A stretch of DNA of 64,000 nt from Pseudomonas iridis. GTDB lineage: Bacteria > Pseudomonadota > Gammaproteobacteria > Pseudomonadales > Pseudomonadaceae. Shown piece after piece: positions 40,177-51,888 of this stretch (positions are counted from its first letter, which is position 1; each line of letters opens with the position of its first letter). The position numbers and the translations under genes were made by a program. The notes beneath the pieces are model-generated. The model saw nothing but the letters and a program-made list of their open reading frames with translations, had not been told where the DNA came from and ran no database searches. Where the stretch lies: the NCBI RefSeq assembly GCF_017980685.1, contig NZ_JACXXO010000010.1, forward strand, positions 62,001 to 126,000. The letters are read 5' to 3'.

Positions 40177-41001
40177 ATGGGCACTCTCACGGTCAACCAG
40201 AACAAGCTGCAAAAGCGCCTGCGCCGTCTGGCGGGCGAAGCTGTCGCCGATTTCAACATGATTGAAGACGGCGACAAGGTCATGGTCTGCCTGTCCGGGG
40301 GCAAGGACAGCTACACCATGCTCGACGTGCTGATGCACTTTCAGAAGGTTGCGCCGATCAGGTTCGAGATCGTCGCCGTGAACATGGACCAGAAGCAGCC
40401 GGGCTTCCCCGAGCACGTGCTGCCGGCCTACCTCAAAGAGCTGGGCGTCGAGTATCACATCGTCGAAAAAGACACTTATTCGGTGGTCAAAGAGCTGATC
40501 CCGGAAGGCAAGACCACCTGCTCGCTGTGCTCGCGTCTGCGTCGTGGCACGCTATACACCTTCGCTGACGAAATCGGCGCGACCAAAATGGCCCTCGGTC
40601 ACCACCGTGACGACATCGTCGAGACGTTCTTCCTCAACATGTTCTTCAACGGCAGCCTCAAGGCAATGCCGCCCAAGCTGCGCGCCGACGACGGTCGTAA
40701 TGTTGTGATTCGTCCGCTGGCCTACTGCAGCGAGAAAGACATCCAGGCCTACTCGGACCTCAAGCAATTCCCGATCATCCCGTGCAACCTCTGCGGCTCG
40801 CAGGAAAACCTGCAGCGCCAAGTGGTCAAGGACATGCTTCAGGAATGGGATCGCAAGACCCCGGGCCGCACTGAATCGATTTTCCGCAGTCTGCAGAACG
40901 TGATCCCGTCGCAACTGGCCGACCGCAACCTGTTCGACTTCACCAGCCTCAAGATTGACGAGACCGCCGCTTCGCGCTTCGTCAACGTCGTTAACCTGTA
41001 A
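40177..41001 (+). CDS. ttcA: tRNA 2-thiocytidine synthase TtcA
   Basis: A 274-residue enzyme that thiolates C32 of certain tRNAs. The PP-loop SGGKDS is at about residues 38-43. Two CxxC motifs (CSLCSR and CNLCGS) bind the iron-sulfur cluster, and GHHRDDIVETFFLNMF is typical. Start 40177 was chosen by family length; the upstream part of the frame is not conserved in type. It stands alone, followed by a REP pair. Confidence 0.95.
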   Translation: MGTLTVNQNKLQKRLRRLAGEAVADFNMIEDGDKVMVCLSGGKDSYTMLDVLMHFQKVAPIRFEIVAVNMDQKQPGFPEHVLPAYLKELGVEYHIVEKDTYSVVKELIPEGKTTCSLCSRLRRGTLYTFADEIGATKMALGHHRDDIVETFFLNMFFNGSLKAMPPKLRADDGRNVVIRPLAYCSEKDIQAYSDLKQFPIIPCNLCGSQENLQRQVVKDMLQEWDRKTPGRTESIFRSLQNVIPSQLADRNLFDFTSLKIDETAASRFVNVVNL

Positions 41002-41012
41002 ATACCTTCAAA

Positions 41013-41102
41013 TGTGGGAGCGAGCCTGCTCGCGAAGAGGGAGTATCAGTCAACAAATCAGTTGAATGACACACCGCTTTCGCGAGCAGGCTCGCTCCCA
41101 CA
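41013..41102. repeat. REP pair, family 1
   Basis: Inverted units lie at 41013-41036 and 41079-41102, directly after ttcA and 33 bp before the tag-like gene, both on plus. Confidence 0.9.
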
Positions 41103-41135
41103 TTGGTTTCTTCGCTTTATTCAATAGGAGAGGGC

Positions 41136-41810
41136 ATGCGCGATTACAAGTGGCTGCACGAATTCTGTCTGAACCGTTTCGGTTCGGCGGCTGAACTGGA
41201 AGCCCATCTGCCCGTCCCCAAGACTGCGGCACAATTACGCAAGATCAGCGACGACCGCTACCTCTCGACCATGGCCCTGCGCGTGTTCCGCGCCGGCCTC
41301 AAGCACAGTCTGGTAGACGCCAAGTGGCCGGCCTTCGAAGAAGTGTTTTTCAAATTCGACCCGGAAAAAGTCGTGCTGATGAGCGCCGAACACCTTGAAC
41401 GGTTGATGCAGGACGCGCGGATTATCCGTCACTTGGGCAAGCTCAAAAGCGTGCCGCGCAACGCGCAGTTCATTCTCGACGAGGAAAAAGAACGCGGCAG
41501 CTTTGGTGCGCTGATTGCCGACTGGCCGGTGACCGACATTGTCGGTCTGTGGACGTACCTGAAAAAGCGTGGCCATCAACTGGGTGGGCTGTCGGCGCCA
41601 CGGTTTTTGCGCATGGTCGGCAAGGACACGTTTGTGCCGAGCTATGACGTGGTGGCGGCGCTGAATGCGCAGAAAATCGTCGACAAAGTGCCGACCAGTC
41701 TGCGTGATCTGGCGATTGTGCAGGACGCGTTCAATCAGTGGCATGAACAGAGTGGCGGGCGGGCGATGAGCCAGATTTCGATGATGCTCGCGTACACCGT
41801 CAATCATTAA
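41136..41810 (+). CDS. DNA-3-methyladenine glycosylase I (Tag) family protein
   Basis: A 224-residue protein of the helix-hairpin-helix glycosylase superfamily, Tag branch. It shows the FRAGLKHSLVDAKWPAFEEVFFKFDPEKV and DARIIRHLGKLKSVPRNA blocks, which line the base pocket. It is longer than E. coli Tag (about 187 residues), and the zinc-binding Cys/His set of Tag is not obvious, so the substrate may differ. AGGAGAGG lies 5-12 bp before the ATG. Confidence 0.83.
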   Translation: MRDYKWLHEFCLNRFGSAAELEAHLPVPKTAAQLRKISDDRYLSTMALRVFRAGLKHSLVDAKWPAFEEVFFKFDPEKVVLMSAEHLERLMQDARIIRHLGKLKSVPRNAQFILDEEKERGSFGALIADWPVTDIVGLWTYLKKRGHQLGGLSAPRFLRMVGKDTFVPSYDVVAALNAQKIVDKVPTSLRDLAIVQDAFNQWHEQSGGRAMSQISMMLAYTVNH

Positions 41811-41826
41811 GGCCGCGTCGCCCCAT

Positions 41827-41916
41827 TCGCTGGCAAGCCAGCTCCCACAGATTTTGCGTCGATCACAAATTAGTGTTCCAACACAGATCCTGTGGGGGCT
41901 GGCTTGCCAGCGATGG
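41827..41916. repeat. REP pair, family 2
   Basis: Inverted units lie at 41827-41850 and 41891-41916, between the convergent tag-like and DUF2069 genes. Confidence 0.88.
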
Positions 41917-41923
41917 CGTCAGC

Positions 41924-42349
41924 TCAGGCGACTGAGATTTCACCCTCGCCAGCCAATTTGCGATTCAACTGATACCGCCAGCGCACATACAACAGCGCCG
42001 AGCAGAACACTGCCAGGCTTGCCGCCATCTCCAGCACGCCAAACCACTGTCGGTTCGGGTCATACGCGGCCAGTGCGCCTTTGATGAAATACAGATTCAC
42101 CACAAAGCACATCCATGAATGCCCGCGGGCGCTGCCCATGATCATCGCCGGGGCGAGGATCAGCCACGGGACCAGTTCGACCAGCAGAATCACCCACGGC
42201 CGCGCACCATGCAGGTCGGCGAATATCAGGTAATAGACGGCGAGCAATCCGGCCAGGGCGAAAAAGCTCAGCAGACTGATGATCCGCATCGCCTTCACGC
42301 GCGGCTCCAGCCACTCGACAGAGGGCAGGACTTTCGGCTTCTTGGCCAC
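41924..42349 (-). CDS. DUF2069 membrane protein
   Basis: A 141-residue protein with about four membrane helices (residues 22-42, 50-70, 75-95 and 105-125). The GTG start at 42349 has GGAGG 9 bp upstream, and that site lies in the wrbA end, so the two genes are coupled. The longer ATG frame runs back through wrbA and is rejected. The wrbA-DUF2069 neighbourhood is conserved in Pseudomonas. No function is known. Confidence 0.85.
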   Translation of the reverse strand: MAKKPKVLPSVEWLEPRVKAMRIISLLSFFALAGLLAVYYLIFADLHGARPWVILLVELVPWLILAPAMIMGSARGHSWMCFVVNLYFIKGALAAYDPNRQWFGVLEMAASLAVFCSALLYVRWRYQLNRKLAGEGEISVA

Positions 42350-42350
42350 C

Positions 42351-42947
42351 TCAGTCCTCCAGTTTCTGCGCGGTTTTGGCCAGGCGCAGACCGAGGGCGC
42401 GACACAGCGCCACTTCGTGCTGATCAAGACCTCTTTTGCCATCCGCGCCGGCGTGGTGGCTGGCACCATAAGGCGTGCCGCCGCCTTGGGTTTCCAGCAG
42501 CGCCGACTCGCTGTAGGGCAGGCCGGTGATCAGCATGCCGTGGTGCAGCAGCGGCAGCATCATCGACAACAGGGTGGTTTCCTGACCACCGTGCAGGCTG
42601 GCGGTGGAGGTGAACACGCCGGCCGGTTTGCCGACCAGCGCGCCGGTCAGCCAAAGGTTGCTGGTGCCATCGAGGAAGTACTTGAGCGGCGCGGCCATGT
42701 TGCCAAAACGCGTCGGGCTGCCCAGTGCCAGACCGGCGCAGTTTTTCAGGTCGTCGAGGGTGGCATAGAGTGCACCTTCGTCCGGGATGTCTGGCGCTAC
42801 GGCTTCGCACTCGGTGGAGATCGCCGGCACGGTACGCAGGCGCGCTTCGAGGCCGGCCTGTTCTACACCGCGGGCAATCTGCCGCGCCATCTCGTTGGTC
42901 GAGCCGTTGCGGCTGTAATAGAGGACCAGAATGTACGGCGCGCTCAC
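42351..42947 (-). CDS. wrbA: NAD(P)H:quinone oxidoreductase, WrbA type
   Basis: A 198-residue flavodoxin-like enzyme reducing quinones by two electrons. The FMN phosphate loop is YYSRNGSTNEMA (about residues 10-21), and GSPTRFGNMAAPLKYFLDGT and TASLHGGQETT complete the flavin site. It overlaps arsC by 4 bp upstream and is followed by DUF2069. The set arsC-wrbA-DUF2069 is an operon. Confidence 0.92.
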   Translation of the reverse strand: MSAPYILVLYYSRNGSTNEMARQIARGVEQAGLEARLRTVPAISTECEAVAPDIPDEGALYATLDDLKNCAGLALGSPTRFGNMAAPLKYFLDGTSNLWLTGALVGKPAGVFTSTASLHGGQETTLLSMMLPLLHHGMLITGLPYSESALLETQGGGTPYGASHHAGADGKRGLDQHEVALCRALGLRLAKTAQKLED

Positions 42948-43297
42948 GGCAGCAACTCCAGAATATTCTCCGGTGGACGACCGATGACGGCTTTGTCGTC
43001 GGCTTCGAGAATCGGCCGTTCCATCAGTTTTGGATGTTCGGCAATCGCGGCGATCAACTGCGCTTCGCTGAGGCTGTCGTCAGCGAGCTGAAGCATTTTG
43101 TATTCATCTTCCCCGGTACGCAGCAATTGCCGCGCGCTGATTCCGAGCTTGCCGAGCAGGGCCTTGATTTGCGCGGCATTCAGCGGGGTTTCGAGGTAGC
43201 GCACGACGTTTGGCGTCAGGCCGCGGGCTTCAAGAAGCTCCAGCGCACCGCGGGATTTCGAGCAGCGCGGATTGTGATAAAGCGTCAGATCGGTCAT
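42944..43297 (-). CDS. arsC: arsenate reductase ArsC (glutaredoxin type)
   Basis: A 117-residue thioredoxin-fold protein. HNPRCSKSR at about residues 8-16 gives the catalytic Cys and nearby Arg, and RPILEADDKAVIGRP holds the substrate arginines. It reduces arsenate with glutathione and glutaredoxin. No ars efflux genes are nearby, so the role may be more general, as for YffB-like relatives. It is first in a three-gene minus-strand operon. Confidence 0.9.
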   Translation of the reverse strand: MTDLTLYHNPRCSKSRGALELLEARGLTPNVVRYLETPLNAAQIKALLGKLGISARQLLRTGEDEYKMLQLADDSLSEAQLIAAIAEHPKLMERPILEADDKAVIGRPPENILELLP

Positions 43298-43410
43298 GTC
43301 GGGTCGCTTCTGGCGTAGAGTGGCGGCTATTCTAACTGTGCAGCGCGCAATCCAGAACCTTCAGAGGCGATGGGTCGCAGGCGTTTTCAAATTTTCACAA
43401 GGAACAGGAC

Positions 43411-43878
43411 ATGACACGGCGATTGGCAGCGGCATTGACGATAATCGGGGCGTTGATGCTGGGGGGTTGCGGCAACGATTACGGGATTGACCAGAACGGT
43501 CAGAAGGTCGCATCCGAGCGCCTCGACAAGCAATGGGTAATCGTCAACTACTGGGCTGAATGGTGTGGCCCGTGCCGAACCGAAATCCCGGAGCTCAACC
43601 ACTTGGCTGAAGAGCTCAAGAGCAGGAATGTCGGTGTGTTCGGGGTCAACTTCGACAACGTGCAGGGTGAAGAGCTGAAGAGCGCCAGCGAAAAACTGGG
43701 CATCAAGTTCACCGTGCTGGCGCAGGATCCGGCGGAGTTGTTCGAGCTGCCACGCAGCGAAGCGCTGCCGGTGACGTACATCATCGACAACAAGGGCAAG
43801 GTGCGGGAACAGCTGATGGGCGAGCAGACGGCGGCCGGGGTGATGGCGAAGCTTGAGGCGTTGCAGGCTGCGAAGTAG
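43411..43878 (+). CDS. TlpA-like thioredoxin lipoprotein
   Basis: A 155-residue lipoprotein with a signal ending LMLGGC (lipid Cys near residue 20). The thioredoxin fold has WCGPC at about residues 51-55 and the cis-Pro in ALPVTYII. It probably reduces disulfides in the periplasm. AAGGAAC lies 8 bp upstream. It diverges from the arsC operon. From memory it matches PA0953. Confidence 0.87.
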   Translation: MTRRLAAALTIIGALMLGGCGNDYGIDQNGQKVASERLDKQWVIVNYWAEWCGPCRTEIPELNHLAEELKSRNVGVFGVNFDNVQGEELKSASEKLGIKFTVLAQDPAELFELPRSEALPVTYIIDNKGKVREQLMGEQTAAGVMAKLEALQAAK

Positions 43879-43886
43879 CTTTCAAA

Positions 43887-44070
43887 AGCCCCTCACCCCA
43901 GCCCTCTCCCGGGGGGGAGAGGGAGCTGACCGAGGTGTCTGGCGTCTTACATCGACCTGAAAGATCTGGTAGATTCTGGATTCAGCGAACCAATATCAGG
44001 TCGGCGGACCTCTCCAATATCCCCCAATCAGTCCCCTCTCCCTTTGGGAGAGGGCTAGGGTGAGGGGCTT
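43887..44070. repeat. inverted-repeat element with CCCTCACCCC arms
   Basis: The left arm 43887-43910 and right arm 44047-44070 (GGGAGAGGG-CTAGGG-TGAGGGG) are complementary except for a few bases. The space between is about 135 bp, with secondary arms CCCTCTCC/GGAGAGGG. A relative is fused into the repeat at 20480-20670. It lies between convergent genes and could act as a large hairpin. Confidence 0.75.
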
Positions 44071-44084
44071 GGCGATTCAAGCGA

Positions 44085-44489
44085 TCAACCCTCTTCCAGC
44101 CACCAGCGCAACGGTTTGCCCTGCGCCGGCCAGAAGCGCATCTGCTCGATTGGCGAAATGTCCCAGCGCTCGACATGTTCCAGTGCTTCCAGGAACCGTT
44201 GTTCCTGTTCCATCAGTGCCGGTGCACACAGTTTGCGGGTCTTGCCGATCTTGCCGAAGGTCAGCTTGTCGCCATCCAGGGTGTACGGCGCGAACCAATG
44301 GTTGCAGCCGCCGTTACCGTAGGCGCGACCATCATCGCCAAGGGTCACGGTCAGATGGCTGTAATCCATCAATGGCCGCTCGCCGATCCATTCCAGAATG
44401 TAGCTGCGGTTCTGTTGCAGTTGCACAGGCTCGGCGGCGCAGCCCGCGAGGCCAATACCTACCAGAGCGGCCAGGGCAAAGCGTTTCAT
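44085..44489 (-). CDS. META-domain lipoprotein
   Basis: A 134-residue lipoprotein. The signal ends GLAGC (lipid Cys near residue 17). The META/HslJ-like fold has GNGGCNHWFAPYTLDGDKLTFGKIGKTRKLC, where both Cys may pair. GGAG lies about 12 bp before the ATG, and the start overlaps the stop of the upstream gene (TGATG), so the genes are coupled. The function is unknown; HslJ relatives are tied to heat and novobiocin stress. Confidence 0.83.
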   Translation of the reverse strand: MKRFALAALVGIGLAGCAAEPVQLQQNRSYILEWIGERPLMDYSHLTVTLGDDGRAYGNGGCNHWFAPYTLDGDKLTFGKIGKTRKLCAPALMEQEQRFLEALEHVERWDISPIEQMRFWPAQGKPLRWWLEEG

Positions 44490-44923
44490 CACGCAGGCTC
44501 CTGGCATTTCGGGCACAGGTGCTTGTCGCCAACAGCCTTCCAGCCCAACTCGGCGATGCGTGCGGTGGCGGCCGGTTTTTCTGCCGTTTTGCCCAGCTTG
44601 GCGTCTACTGCAAACTCGAAATTCAGCTCTTTGGCGCAGCTGTCGCAATTGACCTGCCACGTGTGGATCGCCAGTTCGCCGAACACCGGGCCTGTGGTCA
44701 TCGCGGTCCATTGGCCCGGCGGGTTGATCAGGTGGCGGACGGTTTCAACGGTCAGGCGCATGGACAAATCCTTGCTGCCTTTGAGGGTGACCAACAGCGC
44801 GTCACCGATGCGGATCGAGCCACCGTTGCCGGTGACCTGATAGCGGCCCGGTACGAGGGCGCGGCATTCGGTGAGGGTGTGTTGCGGGTTCATCAGGTTG
44901 TAGCGGAAATCGTGTTCGACCAT
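44489..44923 (-). CDS. hypothetical zinc-ribbon protein
   Basis: A 144-residue cytosolic protein with two CxxC pairs (CDSC about residue 91 and CPKC near the C-terminus), which can form a zinc ribbon, and beta-rich character in between. GGAGG lies 7 bp before the ATG at 44923. It is coupled to the META lipoprotein downstream. I do not recognise a named family. Confidence 0.7.
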   Translation of the reverse strand: MVEHDFRYNLMNPQHTLTECRALVPGRYQVTGNGGSIRIGDALLVTLKGSKDLSMRLTVETVRHLINPPGQWTAMTTGPVFGELAIHTWQVNCDSCAKELNFEFAVDAKLGKTAEKPAATARIAELGWKAVGDKHLCPKCQEPA

Positions 44924-45056
44924 GGGTCCTCCAAATATGCGCGACATGCTAGCACGGGCTACGTTGCAGAATGATGCGCGCGTGCGACCTTCGATCAGGT
45001 TCAAATCGACCTGCGAGCATGGCAAACTGCCGCCCTCGACTCTGAAGGAACGGAAC

Positions 45057-45503
45057 ATGGCGCTGATCGAATGTTATGAATGCAAGCGGAGCATCAGTTC
45101 CGAGGTCAAAGCGTGCATTCATTGCGGGGCTCCGATGGCGGAGCACCGGGCCCACGCGCAAGCGCAGACCGCAGGCGCACCGGCTCAGGCTTCGACGATT
45201 TCTTTCGGCAGTCTGCCGCGTAACAGCGCGGTTCCTGAGGCCGCGGTGTTGCCGCAAGCTTCGCAGGGTTTACCGAAAGTCATGCCGGCTGCGGCGGGGC
45301 GTCGGCGTCGACAACAGGCCGCACAAGCCGCGCAGATCAATGAGGATGGCAGCCGCCCGGTGGAAGGCTGGCTGAAGATCATGGTGTTCCTGATTCCGTG
45401 GATTTTCGTCTGGTTCCTGCTGCGCAGCGGCCATTCGGCGAAACAGCGGTTGTTCGGCTTCGGCTGGCTGGCGTTGCTGATTCTGGCGTCGTCGCTGAAA
45501 TAA
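45057..45503 (+). CDS. membrane protein with N-terminal zinc ribbon
   Basis: A 148-residue protein. The N-terminal ribbon CYECKRSISSEVKACIHCG (residues 5-23) is of the zinc-ribbon_2 type. A low-complexity Ala/Gln linker follows, then two C-terminal membrane helices (about residues 106-122 and 130-146). GAAGGAAC lies 7 bp before the start. It diverges from the zinc-ribbon gene at 44489-44923. Confidence 0.75.
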   Translation: MALIECYECKRSISSEVKACIHCGAPMAEHRAHAQAQTAGAPAQASTISFGSLPRNSAVPEAAVLPQASQGLPKVMPAAAGRRRRQQAAQAAQINEDGSRPVEGWLKIMVFLIPWIFVWFLLRSGHSAKQRLFGFGWLALLILASSLK

Positions 45504-45515
45504 GCGGTCAAGCGA

Positions 45516-46505
45516 TCAACCTTCGACCTGATTCTGCGGCGATCCCGCCGCCCAGGTCGCGATATTGTGCAGGGTGGTCGCGGCAATCGCGCCCAGCGCC
45601 TCTTGCGTCAGGAACGCCTGGTGCGCGGTGATGATCACGTTAGGAAAGGTCAGCAGACGCGCCAGCACATCGTCCTGCAACGGCAAGTCGGAACGATCCT
45701 CGAAAAACAGCTGCGCTTCCTCTTCATACACATCCAGCCCCAGATAGCCGAGTTGACCGTCCTTGAGGGCGTCAATCAGCGCCGGTGTGTCGACCAGCCC
45801 GCCGCGACCGGTGTTGATCAGCATGGCGCCTGCTTGCATGTGCGCCAATGAATCGCGATTGATCAGGTGTTTGCTCTGCTCGTTCAGCGGGCAGTGCAGG
45901 CTGATGATGCGCGACTGCGCGAGCAAGTCCGGCAGGCTCAGATAACGTGCGCCGAGTGCCAGAACATCGGGATTTGGATACGGATCGTACGCCAGCAATT
46001 CACAGCCGAAACCGTGCATGATTTTCGCGAAGGTGGCGCCGATCTGCCCGGTGCCGACGATGCCGACAGTCTTGCCGACCAGATCGAAACCGGTCAGGCC
46101 ATGCAGACTGAAATCACCTTCGCGGGTGCGGTTGTAGGCGCGGTGCAGGCGACGGTTGAGGGCGAGGATCAGCGCCACGGCATGCTCGGCCACGGCATGC
46201 GGCGAGTAGGCCGGAACCCGCACGACGGCCAGCCCCAGACGTTTGGCCGCGAGCAGATCGACATGGTTGTAACCGGCCGAACGCAAGGCAATCAGCCGGG
46301 TACCGCCCGCCGCCAGACGTTCCAGCACTGCGGCGCTGAGGTCGTCATTGATAAAGGCGCAGACCACCTCATGCTGGTCGGCCAATGCCGCCGTATCGAG
46401 ACTGAGCCGGGCCGGTTGAAAATGCAGTTCAATTTCTGCCGGGCAATCGGCATCGAGGAAACTCTCGCGGTCGTAGGTCTGGCTGCTGAAAATGATCGTG
46501 CGCAT
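45516..46505 (-). CDS. ldhA: D-lactate dehydrogenase LdhA
   Basis: A 329-residue NAD-dependent 2-hydroxyacid dehydrogenase that reduces pyruvate in fermentation. The substrate Arg is in LIALRSAGYNHVD, the dinucleotide fold in GIVGTGQIG (about residues 148-156), NTGRGGLVD follows, and the acid-base His is in ITAHQAFLT. AGGAGG lies 7 bp before the start at 46505. It follows gacS on the same strand with an 81-bp gap, as in P. aeruginosa (PA0927-PA0928). Confidence 0.93.
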   Translation of the reverse strand: MRTIIFSSQTYDRESFLDADCPAEIELHFQPARLSLDTAALADQHEVVCAFINDDLSAAVLERLAAGGTRLIALRSAGYNHVDLLAAKRLGLAVVRVPAYSPHAVAEHAVALILALNRRLHRAYNRTREGDFSLHGLTGFDLVGKTVGIVGTGQIGATFAKIMHGFGCELLAYDPYPNPDVLALGARYLSLPDLLAQSRIISLHCPLNEQSKHLINRDSLAHMQAGAMLINTGRGGLVDTPALIDALKDGQLGYLGLDVYEEEAQLFFEDRSDLPLQDDVLARLLTFPNVIITAHQAFLTQEALGAIAATTLHNIATWAAGSPQNQVEG

Positions 46506-46586
46506 GAAATCCTCCTGGAGCATCACCGGGGCTGCATCACCCGAGTCCACTTTAGCCGTGACGGCGTTGACCGGCATTGCGCTGGA

Positions 46587-49340
<2,754 letters not shown>

Positions 49341-49559
49341 GCCTATCTCCTGCATCCCGCTGATCTGTTGACTCATGCGTGCATCCGGCACGCGACATGG
49401 GCGCAGTGTAGCGATTTGCTCGCGGGCAATCTCCGGAAAAATACGGGCGTTGTCGTTCGGCCTGGCAAGGCGCGTTTGTCCGACAGTGCAACCTTGGGTT
49501 GCCCGGTGTCCGCCAATCTTGAATAATCGCGCCTAACTGAGAATTACTTGCAGATACTC

Positions 49560-50282
49560 ATGACTCCTGTTTCCGTTGGCCAGCCACGCATTCTTTCCAT
49601 CGAGGACGATCCGGTCCTGGGTGCCTATGTTCATGAACATCTGGGTCGCAGCGGGTTTCAGGTGACCTGGTGCCAGAACGGCCAGGAAGGCCTGAACATC
49701 GCCCAACGCCAGCCGTTCGACGTGGTGTTGATGGACATCCTTTTGCCGGGGCTGGACGGTCTGAACGTGCTCACTCAACTGCGCCAGAGCCATTCGACGC
49801 CAGTGCTGCTGATGTCGGCGCTGGGTGCCGAAGCCGATCGCATCAGTGGCTTTCGCCTGGGCGCCGACGATTACCTGCCCAAGCCGTTCAGCATGGCCGA
49901 ACTGCATGTTCGCATCGAAGCGATCCTGCGCCGGGTCGCCCTTGATCGGCGTCCTCCAGGGCGCTCGGCGCAGGTGGCGACCGGCACGCTGCGCTTCGAC
50001 GATGAACAGTGCGACGTGTATTGGCGCGAGCAACCCGCCGGCCTGACCCGAAGCGAATTCCGTCTGCTGGAAACCCTCAATCGCAATGACGAGGAGGTCC
50101 TGAGCAAGGCCTTCCTTTATCAGCACGTTCTGCAACGCGGCTACGCCGCGCACGATCGCAGCCTCGACATGCACATCAGCCAGATCCGCCGCAAACTCAA
50201 AGCCATCGGCTACACCGAGCGCGAAGTGCGCACCGTGTGGGGCAAGGGCTACGTGCTCAGTGGTGCCGATGAAAGTGTCTGA
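49560..50282 (+). CDS. OmpR-family response regulator next to gacS
   Basis: A 240-residue regulator. The receiver covers about residues 8-125 (EDD, phospho-acceptor in VLMDILLPGLDG, K in YLPKPFS) and the winged helix about 140-235 (RSLDMHISQIRRKLKAIGY). It diverges from gacS and overlaps its kinase by 14 bp. In PAO1 the same pair lies at PA0929-PA0930. Its signal and targets are unknown. The ribosome-binding site is weak. Confidence 0.88.
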   Translation: MTPVSVGQPRILSIEDDPVLGAYVHEHLGRSGFQVTWCQNGQEGLNIAQRQPFDVVLMDILLPGLDGLNVLTQLRQSHSTPVLLMSALGAEADRISGFRLGADDYLPKPFSMAELHVRIEAILRRVALDRRPPGRSAQVATGTLRFDDEQCDVYWREQPAGLTRSEFRLLETLNRNDEEVLSKAFLYQHVLQRGYAAHDRSLDMHISQIRRKLKAIGYTEREVRTVWGKGYVLSGADESV

Positions 50283-51693
50283 GCTACCGGGGCGTCATTC
50301 GCTGTTCTGGAAACTGGCCTGTTTGCTGGTCGCGTTCTGTCTGCTGATGATCTGGCTGAGCTGGTCGTGGGGCCGTTATATGGAGGAGCGTAATCAGTAC
50401 CTCTCCGACGAGGCTCGCGGCACCTTGGCGCGTTATTCCGGTGAGGCCGAGCGGGCGTGGCAGCAAGGTCGGCGTGATGGCGTCGATAGTTGGCTGCAGA
50501 GCATGGAATTGCGCGAGGCTGGCTGGGTCGGCGTGATTGACAGCAATTTGCAGTCGCTGGGCAATGATCCGCTGAACGAGCAGGAAATCCAGCGCCTGAC
50601 TTTTCTGCGCGGGCTCGATTGGCCGATTCATAAAAAGGGCCGGCCCGGGCTGCGTGTACCGTTTCCCAAGGATCCTTCCGCCGGCAGTCTGGTGATCGAG
50701 TTGCCCGAGCGTTTCCTGCCGGGCAAATATCGACTGTTTTGGCGGGTGATCACCAACGGGGTGATTCCGGGGTTGTTCACCTTGCTGCTGTGCGTGGGGC
50801 TGTATCGCCTGCTGGTGGTGCCGCTGAACAATCTGCGCGAACAAGCCAATGCCTGGCGTGCCGATCAATTGAATGTGCGGTTGTCCAGCGGCATCACTCA
50901 GCGTCCGGACGAGCTCGGTGAACTGGCCCGGGCGTTCGACTCGATGTCCGAACGGCTGCAGTCCACCGTCGCCCTGCAACAGCAACTGCTGCGAGACCTG
51001 TCTCATGAACTGCGCACGCCGCTGAGCCGATTGCGGGTAGCGAGTGAAAGCGAGCAGGGCCTGGTGCAATTGCGCGAACGTATCGGCCGTGAGGTCGACG
51101 GCATGCAACGACTGGTCGAAGACACGCTGCAACTGGCGTGGCTCGACACCGAACGCTCACCATTGCCCGACGAAGCGATCCAGATTCAGGCGCTGTGGGA
51201 AATGCTCACCGACAACGCCTGTTATGAAAGCGGCTGGCCGAGCCTGCAGTTGCAGTGCTCGGTGCAGGCTTCTTGCTGGGTGCGCGGTAATCTCAACACC
51301 TTGGCCCAGGCGCTGGAGAACATTCTGCGCAACGCCATTCGTCATTCGCCTGAAGGCGGGATTGTGCGTCTTGATGGACGCCGGAATGGCGATAACTGGC
51401 ATCTGTGGCTGGACGATCAGGGCGGCGGGGTGGCTGACGAGGATCTTGAGCGGATCTTTTCGCCGTTCACTCGCCTCGACGGCTCGCGGCCCGGTGATGG
51501 TGGGTTTGGGCTGGGATTGAGCATTGCCAGGAATGCGGTGCAGCGGCAGGGCGGGAGGTTGTGGGCGGAGAATAGCGGAACTGGGTTGCGGCTCAATCTG
51601 CGTCTTATCGCTGATGACAGCGCCGTCAGTTCCGACGCCATCGCTGGCAAGCCAGCTCCCACAGTGAATTTCTGTCAGACACAAATCGTATGA
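50269..51693 (+). CDS. sensor histidine kinase with REP-encoded C-terminal tail
   Basis: A 474-residue inner-membrane kinase. TM1 is at about residues 13-33, the periplasmic part at 34-155, TM2 at about 158-180, then HAMP, the H-box LSHELRTPLSRL and the ATPase domain (NILRNAIRHS, DDQGGG, GFGLGLSIARN). After the ATPase end (near LRLIADD) the frame runs into a family 2 REP unit and adds about 20 residues (DAIAGKPAPT and beyond). It overlaps the response regulator gene. The start ATG was preferred to the GTG three codons earlier. Confidence 0.88.
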   Translation: MKVSELPGRHSLFWKLACLLVAFCLLMIWLSWSWGRYMEERNQYLSDEARGTLARYSGEAERAWQQGRRDGVDSWLQSMELREAGWVGVIDSNLQSLGNDPLNEQEIQRLTFLRGLDWPIHKKGRPGLRVPFPKDPSAGSLVIELPERFLPGKYRLFWRVITNGVIPGLFTLLLCVGLYRLLVVPLNNLREQANAWRADQLNVRLSSGITQRPDELGELARAFDSMSERLQSTVALQQQLLRDLSHELRTPLSRLRVASESEQGLVQLRERIGREVDGMQRLVEDTLQLAWLDTERSPLPDEAIQIQALWEMLTDNACYESGWPSLQLQCSVQASCWVRGNLNTLAQALENILRNAIRHSPEGGIVRLDGRRNGDNWHLWLDDQGGGVADEDLERIFSPFTRLDGSRPGDGGFGLGLSIARNAVQRQGGRLWAENSGTGLRLNLRLIADDSAVSSDAIAGKPAPTVNFCQTQIV

Positions 51694-51732
51694 ACGCCTA
51701 AGACCCTGTGGGAGCTGGCTTGCCAGCGATGA
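51641..51732. repeat. REP pair, family 2, overlapping a coding end
   Basis: Units lie at 51641-51666 and 51706-51732. The first is inside the kinase gene, which stops at 51693 within the loop. Confidence 0.9.
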
Positions 51733-51755
51733 GGCCAGCCGCATCGCCTTAACTC

Positions 51756-51783
51756 AAAAGTCGCACCGCTGGCGCGACTTTTA
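51756..51783 (+). terminator. intrinsic terminator after the kinase gene
   Basis: The stem AAAAGTCGC/GCGACTTTT has a loop of about 8 nt and the T run lies in the right arm. It ends the two-component transcript before cysM. Confidence 0.75.
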
Positions 51784-51888
51784 ATCCCTTATTCCCATAA
51801 ACCATAAGCACTGCACTTTGCGTGATATGGCCTTCGCGGGTTTGCCGGTATGATAGGCGCCCCCGCACGTCTGGATTGCGAATACGCC

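Noticed and set aside
43887..44070. Inverted-repeat element considered as a small insertion sequence or MITE
   Set aside because: No target-site duplication can be made out and no coding remnant is present; it is listed as a repeat only.
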